Shown in pieces: positions 14,666 to 23,098 of a stretch of DNA of 40,905 nt. The first letter of the stretch is position 1, and the number at the start of each line of letters is the position of its first letter. The position numbers and the translations under genes were made by a program. This stretch comes from Fusicatenibacter sp. (GTDB lineage: Bacteria; Bacillota; Clostridia; Lachnospirales; Lachnospiraceae), in the NCBI GenBank assembly GCA_017887445.1, contig JAGHIA010000028.1, positions 1 to 40,905 of the forward strand, given 5' to 3'. The notes under the pieces were generated by a model, which did no database searches, had not been told where the DNA came from, and saw only the letters and a list, made by a program, of their open reading frames with translations.

Positions 14666-17337
14666 GTTTTTTGACCAGCAATGAGGAATTTGTCAGGTGT
14701 AAGAAATTAACGGAGCCGGTATATCAAACACCCAGGAGTGTACAGGAGGCGCTTGATATAGCGTCGGTTCACCAGAATGGAACTTTTGAGGTTGAGAAAA
14801 ACAGCGATAAAGGCGACAGACCAAGAAAGTTTGACCGTGTTTACGAATTTGCAGACGTTAATTTTGTGGATCAGGACAAGAAAAAACAGAATGAGGTCTG
14901 CCGGTTATGGTGTAAATTTTTAAACTCCATGACAGTAGACTTTAAGCTCACAATAGTATCAGAACCAAGGGATGCAGAAAAATACGAAGAAAGCTTTCTG
15001 CAGATGGCAAAGAGCAGCAGATATCCGGAACTGGCAAAAGACAATAACCGGCTTATCAAGGAAGGACTTAAAAAGAGCAGGGAGAATATCCGGAAGAGAT
15101 ATTTCCTGACTGTCACCTGTACACGAAAAAGCTACGAGGAGGCGGAAAACTGGTTCCGGATCCTTGAGGCGTCCATCTTTCAGATCTTTGAGTCGATGGG
15201 TACACAGCTGGAGCCGCTGCAGGCGGTGGAACGGTTTCAGTGTCTCAGGAGTTTTTTCTATACGGATGATGACTGGAAGTACAACTGGGAAGAAATGGAG
15301 CGTACAAGGAGAAACTGGAAAAATGATATTCTACCGGTATCTATCCACAACCATAAAAGCTATCTGGAATTTCCGGAAGAATATATGCGGATCTTGTATG
15401 CGTCTTATCTTCCAAGTTCGCTGAATGAGGAGAAGACTGTCCATGAGCTGACAGATTTTCCTTTTTATACTTGTGTAACATTTGATAATGCCTGTATTCC
15501 CCGGCGAGTATTAAAGCAAAAGCTTACAAACTCCAACACCAATAACGATATGCAGATCAGCCAGGAATTAGAAGCGAATTCGCGAAATGGTAATTTTTCT
15601 GCGATGCCATCATTTCTAAAGCGAAAAAAGAAAAAGGAGATCGAATCGTACCTGGAACAAATCGACGAGAACGATGAAAATGGATTTTACGTTGGTATCT
15701 TGATTATGGTCCGCGCGAATAGCCGGGAAGAACTGAAGGCGAACACAGAGGAAGTCAGGATCCGGTGCGCGGGTCTTGGTATCCAGCTGACGACATATTA
15801 CGATCAGCAGCTGCAGGCGCTCAATACCTTGCTGCCCATAGGTGCAAGGCGGGTAAAGCAGATGCGTCCGCTTCTGACAACATCCTATGCTGCGTTCCAG
15901 CCGTTCTACGCCTGGGATCTGATCCAGCCAGGGGGAAAATACTATGGCATCAATAAAAAATCGGGGAATCCGATCATGGGCGACCGGAAGACGCTGAAAA
16001 ACGGAAACGGGGTGATCTTTGGACATTCCGGCAGCGGGAAAAGTATGCTGCTGAAGCTGACAGAGATAGGACAGACTCTGATCTGTTCAGACGATGATAT
16101 TTTTATCATTGATCCGCAGAATGAGATGCAGAGCATTACCAAACAATTCGGCGGAAATTTTTACGATCTGTTTGCCTCTGATTTTTGTCTGAACCCTCTG
16201 GAAATACCGGAAAAGCTGCTGAAGTCAGACAACGCACAGGAACGCCAGTTGTTTGTAAGTGAACAAATGGAATTTCTGGAAGCGTTCTTCTATTCGATCA
16301 TGATCGGACTTGTACCAAACTCTTTTCATAAGTCTTTGATCTACCGCTGTGTAGACAAGGTTTATAAAGATGCGTTTGGCAAACGTCATCCGGTGTCGCC
16401 GGTTCTGGAGGATCTGGCAGATTGTCTGAAGCAGCAGCCGGAGCCGGAAACCCGCGATCTGTACGGTGCTTTGGAAGCACATATCAGCCATGGATATCGT
16501 ACATTGTCTGGTCAAAGTACCATTACAGAGGACAACCGATTAAAAGTGTATGGAATGAAAAACGTACCGGAGCCAATGTTGGAAACGATCATGATCACGG
16601 TCATGCACATCCTGTCGCAGCGTATCAACTATAACGTAGAGCTGCAGCGGGCAACTCATGTGATCGTTGATGAGGCGCAGTACATATGCAAGCACGAAAG
16701 TTCTTGCAATGAGCTAAACAAGGCGTATCTCACCTATCGAAAATTCGGTGGCATCTGTACGATCTGCCTGCAGAATGTATCTGCAGCGATGGCCAATGAC
16801 AAGATCCTGGAGATCGTGTCAAACTCTGATTTTAAGGTTTTTCTGGATCAGGGAGGAGACGACAGAAATCAGCTGTCCGAAATCCTGGAAATGTCGGATC
16901 AGGAGTTCCACGCGTTGGCGGACCCGGAGCCTGGTCAGTGTCTGATCGTCTGGGGAGATAAGATTCTGCAATGTGATTCCAAGATCAGTAAGGACAATCC
17001 ACTGTATAAATTCTATACAACAAATTTCCACGAAGAAGCGCAGCGGCGAACTTCGTATGAGCTTCCGGAACATACAGCTATTCCGGAAGTTGTTCCGGAG
17101 GCTCCCAAACAGTCACAAGACACACAAAGTACAGGAGAAGAAGAGATACTGTCAGATGAGGAACAGAGACTGCTGCAGTGTGTGGAGGATGCTGAATCCT
17201 GCGAGGAAGAGCTGCATGCTTATGAGGCTGCCGTGTTGACTGGTCTGGATTTAAAGACGGTGGAGATCTTGCTGGAACAGCTGTGCCGGATGGGACTGCT
17301 TGAGGAAGATGAGAATAAGAGTTACAGGAGAAAATGA
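14662..17337 (+). CDS. virB4: VirB4-type conjugation ATPase
   Basis: This 891-residue ATPase powers assembly of the mating channel. The N-terminal VirB4 domain is followed by the motor domain with Walker A G-H-S-G-S-G-K-S (residues 454-461) and Walker B V-I-V-D-E-A-Q (Asp670-Glu671). The downstream V-S-N-S-D-F-K-V-F segment is a conserved VirB4 stretch. Its DNA, at 16816-16832, resembles a degenerate copy of the palindrome. A C-terminal extension of about 90 acidic residues is predicted to be helical. ATGA overlaps at both ends show coupled translation. Confidence 0.95.
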   Translation: MSFLTSNEEFVRCKKLTEPVYQTPRSVQEALDIASVHQNGTFEVEKNSDKGDRPRKFDRVYEFADVNFVDQDKKKQNEVCRLWCKFLNSMTVDFKLTIVSEPRDAEKYEESFLQMAKSSRYPELAKDNNRLIKEGLKKSRENIRKRYFLTVTCTRKSYEEAENWFRILEASIFQIFESMGTQLEPLQAVERFQCLRSFFYTDDDWKYNWEEMERTRRNWKNDILPVSIHNHKSYLEFPEEYMRILYASYLPSSLNEEKTVHELTDFPFYTCVTFDNACIPRRVLKQKLTNSNTNNDMQISQELEANSRNGNFSAMPSFLKRKKKKEIESYLEQIDENDENGFYVGILIMVRANSREELKANTEEVRIRCAGLGIQLTTYYDQQLQALNTLLPIGARRVKQMRPLLTTSYAAFQPFYAWDLIQPGGKYYGINKKSGNPIMGDRKTLKNGNGVIFGHSGSGKSMLLKLTEIGQTLICSDDDIFIIDPQNEMQSITKQFGGNFYDLFASDFCLNPLEIPEKLLKSDNAQERQLFVSEQMEFLEAFFYSIMIGLVPNSFHKSLIYRCVDKVYKDAFGKRHPVSPVLEDLADCLKQQPEPETRDLYGALEAHISHGYRTLSGQSTITEDNRLKVYGMKNVPEPMLETIMITVMHILSQRINYNVELQRATHVIVDEAQYICKHESSCNELNKAYLTYRKFGGICTICLQNVSAAMANDKILEIVSNSDFKVFLDQGGDDRNQLSEILEMSDQEFHALADPEPGQCLIVWGDKILQCDSKISKDNPLYKFYTTNFHEEAQRRTSYELPEHTAIPEVVPEAPKQSQDTQSTGEEEILSDEEQRLLQCVEDAESCEEELHAYEAAVLTGLDLKTVEILLEQLCRMGLLEEDENKSYRRK

Positions 17338-19571
17338 TGGCAAACAAAGAAGACTTGGATCAGGACTTTCAGGATACTGCGCAGGCACAAAGAGCTGCGC
17401 AGTATTTTGCGTCAAAAAGGGACCCTGGCAAGCCAAAAGGCAAAGAGGGACGCCAGGGTGGGAGGGGATGGGGAGAGAAACTGTGGAAGACGGCGGGGAC
17501 TATCCAGACGATGGGAAATGCTGCCAGGGAATTATCGTCAGAAGAGGAAGACGCTAAAAATCCGTATTTGGATGAAAGTGTTTTCGAAATGCTTGCGTAT
17601 GTTTCAAGGGCAAAGTCAGAAGCGAAAAAGAATCCGGAAAAGACAACTGCAGGCAGAGAAGTAACAAAAGTTGATACGGTTAATGATGGGCAGAACAGAA
17701 AGAGAAGCACAGTCGGCGGTACTCGCCAACAGGATCCGTCAGGAGCTAAAGAGACGTATGCAGAAAGATCAAATGCAGAAGGTGTGCGTGTGCAGGAAAC
17801 AAGGAGTCCGGGAGTAAGTGCAGAGCAGTATCTTCGACACAGCAAAGAAAGATGGATGTCTGGCGGGGATACAAGAAAATCATACGGGCGAAAGACAGCG
17901 AACACTCTTGTGAGAAATGAGTCAGAAGAACGTCCGGAAATGAGGAATCCATCCGAGCATTTGTCAAACGAGAGAGTGGTGTCAAATTCTGACACAGGAC
18001 ACAAAGAAAACGTGGGAAGAAACGTAGGAACAGAAGAAGTCCATCAGATTCCGCCATCCAGAGCAGCACAGGTGTATCAGGAAACAGGAAAGAGCACGAC
18101 GGATCACCCCCGCAGTACAACAGCAAAGAATGCAGGAAAAAAGACGGCGAACAGCAGGATAAAAGGAACAGGTACTTCTTCAGCAGCTAAGAGGACGGCA
18201 GAAACTGCGGCAAAAACCGGAAAATCAGCGAGAAATGTGGCATCTGAGCGGCCGGGAGCATTGTCTTTTGTCCAAGCTGTATATCAAGTAGGGCAAAAGA
18301 TAAAAGAGGAAGGATTTGGAAAGAAAAACCAGGAACGGCAATTTCAGGCGAACGAGAAAGAAATCCTAGCATATGCACAAAACGAAGTCCAGGAAACTTC
18401 GAAGAAAGCAGGAAATCTGTTTATCACACTTCTTTTTGCGCTTCCTATCTTTCCTATCCTACTGTTAATCATCATCCTTTGTGTCTTCTTATCAGGCAGC
18501 AGTACATCGCAGGGAACTGGCTTATCCGCGCAATATGACGCGGCATGTTATCTTGCGGCTAAATATGAGTCGGGCGGAAATCCGGATCAGACTGGCGGAG
18601 ATGGAGGCAACGCCTGTGGTGAGTTCCAGTTTGATAACCGTTATGAGCTGGGGCCGTTTGTGTCCTGGTGTTATGCAAGGGACGCAACCTTTTATGCACC
18701 GTTCCAGCCTTTTCTTGGTATGACAACAGAGTTAAAGTCTAATGATGACTTTTACCAGGCATGGCATACCGTCTGTGCAACGGATATGGAAGTCTTTGAG
18801 GCTGCCCAATGTGAGTATGTATATACTCAGACATTGATGCCGCTGCTGCAGGCAATGACGGATCATTACGGTTATGATTTCGTCAACTGTTCGGACGCAT
18901 TGAAGGGATGTATCCTGAGCTTCGGAAACCGGGACGGGAAATATGTTGCCAGTCTGAGACGGTATTTTGACGGCACAACGGCAACATCTACAGAAAGAGA
19001 GATCATCGAGAGAGCTTATAATGCCATGATAGCGCGCCGTCCGCATATCCAGCGGTGGCGCCTGGAAAAACTGGATTGTCTTGCGCTATTGGATGGTGTT
19101 CTCGACGTTTATGAGCCATCCTCCAATGCGGCAGGATCGATCGACTGGTCCTGGAAGCGGATCGCAGGAGGCAGCGAGGTTGGAAACCTGGTAGCGCAGA
19201 TCGCTGTCTCAAAAGTTGGCTGCGGGTATTCCCAGGCACATAGGGATGACGAGGGATGGTATGATTGTTCCTCGCTGGTATATCGATGCTATGCAGAGGC
19301 GGGTATCACCTACCTGAATGGAAAAACGGCAGCGGACGAGGCTCAATATCTGGTAGAGCACGGCATGACTGTAACCCGGGAGGAACTGCAGCCGGGAGAC
19401 ATTATATTTTACAGCTATGGCACAAACGGAAGATACCGTAATATCAGCCATGTTGCGATTTACATTGGCAACGATGAAATGGTACATGCCGCAAACGAAT
19501 CCAGGGGTGTTGTGAGAGATCCGTTCCGTCCGTCAAACCTCACAGAGCCGCTTTACGCAAGACCGCAATAA
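17334..19571 (+). CDS. CwlT-like wall hydrolase (lysozyme-like + NlpC/P60)
   Basis: This 745-residue protein would open peptidoglycan for the mating channel, the role of VirB1 and of Tn916 CwlT. A long, low-complexity cytoplasmic region (1-360, rich in Lys, Thr, Ser and Glu) precedes one membrane segment (about 362-387). Outside it lies a lysozyme-like domain with K-Y-E-S-G-G-N-P-D and G-E-F-Q-F. A C-terminal NlpC/P60 endopeptidase domain follows, with Cys645 in D-C-S-S and His706 in S-H-V-A-I-Y-I-G. The very long cytoplasmic part is unusual for the family and holds an in-frame palindrome copy (residues 216-221). The start overlaps the virB4 stop. Confidence 0.88.
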   Translation: MMANKEDLDQDFQDTAQAQRAAQYFASKRDPGKPKGKEGRQGGRGWGEKLWKTAGTIQTMGNAARELSSEEEDAKNPYLDESVFEMLAYVSRAKSEAKKNPEKTTAGREVTKVDTVNDGQNRKRSTVGGTRQQDPSGAKETYAERSNAEGVRVQETRSPGVSAEQYLRHSKERWMSGGDTRKSYGRKTANTLVRNESEERPEMRNPSEHLSNERVVSNSDTGHKENVGRNVGTEEVHQIPPSRAAQVYQETGKSTTDHPRSTTAKNAGKKTANSRIKGTGTSSAAKRTAETAAKTGKSARNVASERPGALSFVQAVYQVGQKIKEEGFGKKNQERQFQANEKEILAYAQNEVQETSKKAGNLFITLLFALPIFPILLLIIILCVFLSGSSTSQGTGLSAQYDAACYLAAKYESGGNPDQTGGDGGNACGEFQFDNRYELGPFVSWCYARDATFYAPFQPFLGMTTELKSNDDFYQAWHTVCATDMEVFEAAQCEYVYTQTLMPLLQAMTDHYGYDFVNCSDALKGCILSFGNRDGKYVASLRRYFDGTTATSTEREIIERAYNAMIARRPHIQRWRLEKLDCLALLDGVLDVYEPSSNAAGSIDWSWKRIAGGSEVGNLVAQIAVSKVGCGYSQAHRDDEGWYDCSSLVYRCYAEAGITYLNGKTAADEAQYLVEHGMTVTREELQPGDIIFYSYGTNGRYRNISHVAIYIGNDEMVHAANESRGVVRDPFRPSNLTEPLYARPQ
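17979..17995. repeat. Dispersed palindrome, copy 10 (in frame, coding)
   Basis: GTGTCAAATTCTGACAC is read as V-S-N-S-D-T in the disordered cytoplasmic part of the CwlT-like protein. Confidence 0.88.
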
Positions 19572-19599
19572 TTGACAGGAAAAGAGGAGGATATGACAT

Positions 19600-20427
19600 A
19601 TGAGAAAAAAGATTATAATCTTGCTTTGTATTGTCATTGGCGTTTCAGGCAGTATCATTGCCGTCTATCTGTGCAAAAATCGCAAATCGGAACCTGTGAG
19701 CAGCACAGTATCATCCAGCATCGATCTCACAGAACAAAAAGACGAAGCCTTGCAGGAGATCCAGAGCGCATATGATAGATTATCTGAAGATGCTCAAGGG
19801 GAATGCGAAAATTATATTGAGCAGGCGAAGGAGAACATTGAGAATGCCACAACAGAGCGTGCGATTCAGGCAGCATTGCATCAGACACTTGAATATTTGG
19901 ATAACGTTGGAAAAGAACAGGAGGAAACAGCTGAGACCGTGTCAAAGTCTGACACGGTAAAAAACGATCTGGAAAACGAAGAGCTATATCCATTGGGAAA
20001 GGAAAAGGATGGACGAAGCTATGTTCCGATATCTAACCCGGCAAACTGGCCTTACCTGTCAGAGGAAAAGCAGAAGAAGGTCACGGAGAAAAGCATCCCG
20101 GTTCTGAAGGACGAAAACAATACGATCGACGTTATCTGCCAGGATATATTGAGCAGCACACAGACATACTCGTATACCTTACCGCAGGAACTTGGTCTTT
20201 GGTGCGAGGATCAGGGTATCGAAGCGCATCAGGGCGAATACCTTGCGTATGGCACTTACCAGGATAATCACGAAAGTTTCTATCTTGTACTGGATGATGA
20301 AGAGGAAACAGTTGTACTTGCAACATATTATAAGCGGACCATCAGCTGGATGTTTGAAAAGACCGATATGACCCGGGCAGAGGTTATACAAGACACAGAA
20401 GAAGGAGACGCAGGGATACCAGAATAA
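19600..20427 (+). CDS. Membrane-anchored protein of the transfer operon
   Basis: This 275-residue protein has one N-terminal membrane segment (about 4-24), a helical stretch, an acidic linker and a folded C-terminal domain (from about 145) with several aromatic strands. The fold suggests an extracytoplasmic component next to the wall hydrolase. The start ATG follows a GGAGG site. An in-frame palindrome copy lies in the linker. Family not recognised; it could be a VirB8-like or conjugal accessory protein. Confidence 0.65.
   Translation: MRKKIIILLCIVIGVSGSIIAVYLCKNRKSEPVSSTVSSSIDLTEQKDEALQEIQSAYDRLSEDAQGECENYIEQAKENIENATTERAIQAALHQTLEYLDNVGKEQEETAETVSKSDTVKNDLENEELYPLGKEKDGRSYVPISNPANWPYLSEEKQKKVTEKSIPVLKDENNTIDVICQDILSSTQTYSYTLPQELGLWCEDQGIEAHQGEYLAYGTYQDNHESFYLVLDDEEETVVLATYYKRTISWMFEKTDMTRAEVIQDTEEGDAGIPE
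19939..19955. repeat. Dispersed palindrome, copy 11 (in frame, coding)
   Basis: GTGTCAAAGTCTGACAC, identical to copy 6, is read as V-S-K-S-D-T in the acidic linker of the membrane-anchored protein. Confidence 0.88.
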
Positions 20428-20437
20428 GAGGTTAAGC

Positions 20438-20749
20438 ATGGGAAAGCAAGGGGAGCATAAATCTCCTGTGCTGCACGTTTTTATTTGTAATGCGGATGCT
20501 TATGCGCAGGAGGAGTTGATAGGAGGTTGGCTGACGCTTCCGGCATCTGTGGAGGTGATAAAAAATTGTGTATTTACTATCGGAGAGTATCTGATCACAG
20601 ATTACAGTCTGGAGGGGAGCTGTATAGACGGAGACTGGGTGCAGGAAGTGATCTTGGACTACCGACAAGATATCGAAGGATTAAACGGCTATATTGCCGA
20701 GAAAGGAGAGACGTATGGTAAAAATTTCTATGGATCAGAGAACTCTTAA
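20438..20749 (+). CDS. Short ArdA-like antirestriction protein
   Basis: This 103-residue protein resembles the N-terminal domain of ArdA, a DNA mimic that blocks type I restriction enzymes during conjugative entry. It has H-V-F-I-C-N near the start, E-E-L-I-G-G-W-L-T-L-P, G-E-Y-L-I-T-D-Y, and an acidic surface. Full ArdA proteins are usually about 165 residues, so the C-terminal part is missing. It is either a natural short form or a truncated gene. It follows the previous gene by 10 nt with a modest ribosome site. The call rests on motif resemblance and the mobile-element setting. Confidence 0.6.
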   Translation: MGKQGEHKSPVLHVFICNADAYAQEELIGGWLTLPASVEVIKNCVFTIGEYLITDYSLEGSCIDGDWVQEVILDYRQDIEGLNGYIAEKGETYGKNFYGSENS

Positions 20750-20840
20750 AAGATTTCTCAGCTATCAGGAGAAAATAGTAAAAAGAAGGAAGGAGAAAGA
20801 AAAGTATGGAATCGAGCTTCACAAAAGATGCGTTTTATGA
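20715..20840 (+). CDS. Possible 41-residue basic protein overlapping two genes
   Basis: An ATG at 20715 behind GAAAGGAGAG opens a 41-codon frame (M-V-K-I-S-M-D-Q...) rich in Lys and Arg. It overlaps the end of the ArdA-like gene and the start of the DUF5688-like gene in another frame. The strong ribosome site favours translation, perhaps for coupling, but no family is recognised. Confidence 0.35.
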   Translation: MVKISMDQRTLKRFLSYQEKIVKRRKEKEKYGIELHKRCVL

Positions 20841-21780
20841 GATGGTTGCAGGAAAAATAAAAGAATACCTTCCCGAAACATTTCAGAAAGCACGGATTAC
20901 GGTTGATAAGATCTATAAGCCGGGAAATGTCCGGACAGGAATCACAGTTATGCTGCCGGGAGAAAGCATTGCGCCCGTTGTGTATCTGGATGATGCTTTT
21001 CAGAAATACAAGAGTGGACAATGGACAGGAAGCCATGTTTTATGGAGTGCTGCAGATGATATTGTTCGTCTGCATCAGCAGATGGATCGGCCGATAAAAA
21101 ATCTAATGTTATTCAAGGATTACGGGGGATGTGCAGCAATGATCCAGCCTGAACTTTTGAGCAAGGACCAGGATCCTACGTTTTTGAAGAAGTATGTGTA
21201 TACTTATGAACAACCTGACTGCATTGCTTCCTATACCATGCAGTTGAACGATCACATGAAAATGCGTATCACCAACGAAATATTGGTTGCTTGGGGAATT
21301 TCAAAAGAGACGCTGCGGGAAAACGCAATCAAAAATATTCCGGATCCAATTTTTCAGCCGTTTTGGCGGGTATTAGAAGAGAAATTTGGCATTCCGAGTG
21401 GCATGCCAGAAAACGCAGGAATCGACTTATATCTGCTCACCAATCAGACATATCTCAACGGTGCAGCAGAATTGATGCGGCCAGAAGTGCTGGAAATGGT
21501 CGGTAAGAGGTTTAATGGTGATTATTTTGTTTTGCCCTCATCAGTCCATGAAGTGTTATGTCTTCAGAATGATGGAAATATATCCGTAGAGGATCTGCGG
21601 AACATCGTGTGCGAAATCAATGGAACTCAGGTAGAGCCAGAAGAAAGATTATCGGATGCGATAGGATACTATGATCGATCCAGTAAGAAGTTATATGACG
21701 TCCGCACAGAGAAAGAATTGAAGGAATTTTTGGTGAATCCTGCCGTAAAGAAAGAGCAGAGAAAAAGAAATTATCGTTGA
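20806..21780 (+). CDS. DUF5688-like protein
   Basis: This 324-residue soluble protein matches the pattern of DUF5688 proteins, common in Lachnospiraceae elements: a helical start (F-x-x-M-V-A-G-K-I-K-E-Y-L-P), a P-V-V-Y-L-D-D segment, N-A-I-K-N-I-P, and a late L-P-S-S-V-H-E-V stretch. No catalytic residues are evident and the function is unknown. A GAAGGAGAAAG site precedes the ATG. Its repeated occurrence on mobile elements suggests an accessory or host-interaction role. Confidence 0.7.
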   Translation: MESSFTKDAFYEMVAGKIKEYLPETFQKARITVDKIYKPGNVRTGITVMLPGESIAPVVYLDDAFQKYKSGQWTGSHVLWSAADDIVRLHQQMDRPIKNLMLFKDYGGCAAMIQPELLSKDQDPTFLKKYVYTYEQPDCIASYTMQLNDHMKMRITNEILVAWGISKETLRENAIKNIPDPIFQPFWRVLEEKFGIPSGMPENAGIDLYLLTNQTYLNGAAELMRPEVLEMVGKRFNGDYFVLPSSVHEVLCLQNDGNISVEDLRNIVCEINGTQVEPEERLSDAIGYYDRSSKKLYDVRTEKELKEFLVNPAVKKEQRKRNYR

Positions 21781-21809
21781 GTGTGTAATTTGAGAAAGAG
21801 GCAGCCTAT

Positions 21810-22073
21810 ATGGAAGAATTATTACAGGAAATGAGAGAAAATATCCTGATATTGATGGAAACGGCAGAAGTGCTGGAAAAGCAGATACAGCGGCTGAAGG
21901 ATATCAATCCGGGAGAAGCACAGGAATTTGTCGAACAGTACCAGGAACAGTTAAAAGAACGTAATGTAGCTATTGAGTCCGAGAGAAATGAGAAGATCGA
22001 ACAGCCTGATTCAGAGGCGCCTGTAGAGCATTCTCCGTACAAGCGGAAGAAATCAATCATGTCAAAAATTTAA
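21810..22073 (+). CDS. Small coiled-coil protein
   Basis: An 87-residue protein predicted to be helical, with Glu/Lys-rich heptads (about 1-55) and a basic end. A possible ribosome site (GAAAGAGG) lies 10-17 nt before the ATG. It sits between the DUF5688-like gene and the MNT/HEPN pair. No family recognised. Confidence 0.5.
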   Translation: MEELLQEMRENILILMETAEVLEKQIQRLKDINPGEAQEFVEQYQEQLKERNVAIESERNEKIEQPDSEAPVEHSPYKRKKSIMSKI

Positions 22074-22096
22074 ATGGTTGGAAAAAGGGATAAACT

Positions 22097-22303
22097 ATGA
22101 TACCATGGTGGCAGGAAGATATTGAGGAAGATGGTAACGATTTTAGACCACTGTGCAATACCGGAATCATGTTGAACATGGAAAACTTTTGTATGCGAGG
22201 TAAAATAAGTCATGGAAAATACAAAGAAAGAAAGCCATCACAAACAGGCGTTGCGCTGGGCGATGGAAATGATCAGCGTTTCTTTGCTGGCACCGTATGT
22301 TAA
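22097..22303 (+). CDS. Doubtful small ORF before the MNT gene
   Basis: A 68-codon frame (M-I-P-W-W-Q-E-D...) follows AAGGGAT and overlaps the MNT gene start by about 90 nt in another frame. The first 35 residues could be a real peptide or a regulatory upstream ORF; the remainder is probably a shadow of the MNT gene. Confidence 0.2.
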   Translation: MIPWWQEDIEEDGNDFRPLCNTGIMLNMENFCMRGKISHGKYKERKPSQTGVALGDGNDQRFFAGTVC

Positions 22304-22538
22304 TGAACTTATCCTGTACGGAAGTTTTGCCCGGGGAACACAGAAGTGGGATAGTGATATAGATCTGCTGCTTACTTTGGACGATGATGCCCCTGATCTT
22401 AAAAAAGAGATCATACGCCTGAAAGCGGAGGTATCACAGAAGAATATAGACTTAAAGGTCCTGCATGGGAACGCCTGGAGAGAGAGTAATATCCCATATT
22501 ATCAGAACATACGAAGGGAGGGAAAAAAGCTATGGTAA
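22212..22538 (+). CDS. MNT-type nucleotidyltransferase antitoxin
   Basis: This 108-residue protein is a minimal nucleotidyltransferase. It has G-S-F-A-R-G (37-42), D-S-D-I-D (47-51) supplying the metal-binding aspartates, and a third Asp at about 80 in N-I-D-L-K. In MNT/HEPN pairs this protein inactivates the toxin by nucleotide transfer or binding. It overlaps the HEPN gene by 7 nt. Confidence 0.88.
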   Translation: MENTKKESHHKQALRWAMEMISVSLLAPYVNELILYGSFARGTQKWDSDIDLLLTLDDDAPDLKKEIIRLKAEVSQKNIDLKVLHGNAWRESNIPYYQNIRREGKKLW

Positions 22539-23017
22539 ACCACTTGGAAACATATTTTGACTTTGCAGAAAATGATTATGAGTTTTTTTCTGCAGCGTAT
22601 AACAATGGAATGGTTGCCAATCAAATGGCGGCTATTGCTCAGGGTATATGCGAAAAATACTTGAAGCATGTCATAACAGAATATGCCGATGTAAACAGTG
22701 AGCAGGAGTTACAGGAGAAAAGCAGCATTTTGCGAACACACAGTCTTGCAAAACTGATAAAATATGCGAAGAACCATTTGGAAGATTTCGCTATTAATAA
22801 AGGTCAGGTACAGCTGATTGATGGATACTATTTCTCAACACGATATCCAGGAGAAGAAAGCATTGTTATTGACCAGGAAGATATTGAAGATTGTAAAGCG
22901 GCAGTAGAATCCTGTCGGGAGAGTGTTTTGCAATACATGAACAAAGCCAAGGTTCAGAAAATAGAGGATTTGGAAGATCTGCCGCCAAAGCCGAAACCGA
23001 GAAAGCCAAGATTATAA
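22532..23017 (+). CDS. HEPN-domain toxin
   Basis: This 161-residue all-helical protein has the HEPN layout: A-E-N-D-Y at the start, H-S-L-A-K-L-I-K-Y in the centre, and Y-F-S-T-R-Y-P-G-E. HEPN partners of MNT proteins are RNases or related toxins, but the R-x4-6-H motif is not clear here, so RNase activity is not assured. A Pro/Lys-rich tail ends the protein. The pair probably stabilises the ICE or provides defence. A strong terminator follows. Confidence 0.82.
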   Translation: MVNHLETYFDFAENDYEFFSAAYNNGMVANQMAAIAQGICEKYLKHVITEYADVNSEQELQEKSSILRTHSLAKLIKYAKNHLEDFAINKGQVQLIDGYYFSTRYPGEESIVIDQEDIEDCKAAVESCRESVLQYMNKAKVQKIEDLEDLPPKPKPRKPRL

Positions 23018-23028
23018 AAGTAGATGAA

Positions 23029-23066
23029 AGAAGACAGCGTGAGACATCATACTGTCTTCTTTTTTT
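23029..23066 (+). terminator. Intrinsic terminator after HEPN gene
   Basis: A 9-bp perfect stem (AGAAGACAG with CTGTCTTCT, 23029-23060) is followed at once by six more T residues. This is the clearest rho-independent terminator in the window and separates the accessory island from the coupling-protein operon. Confidence 0.88.
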
Positions 23067-23098
23067 GAATATTTGTTTGAAAGTTAGGAGGGATAACT

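Noticed and set aside
16816-16832. Further palindrome copy in virB4
   Set aside because: GTGTCAAACTCTGATTT matches the left part only, and the peptide V-S-N-S-D-F is a conserved VirB4 stretch, so the match may be chance.
19572-19775. 67-codon frame before the membrane-anchored protein
   Set aside because: It overlaps the better-supported gene at 19600 in another frame and has no matching ribosome site.
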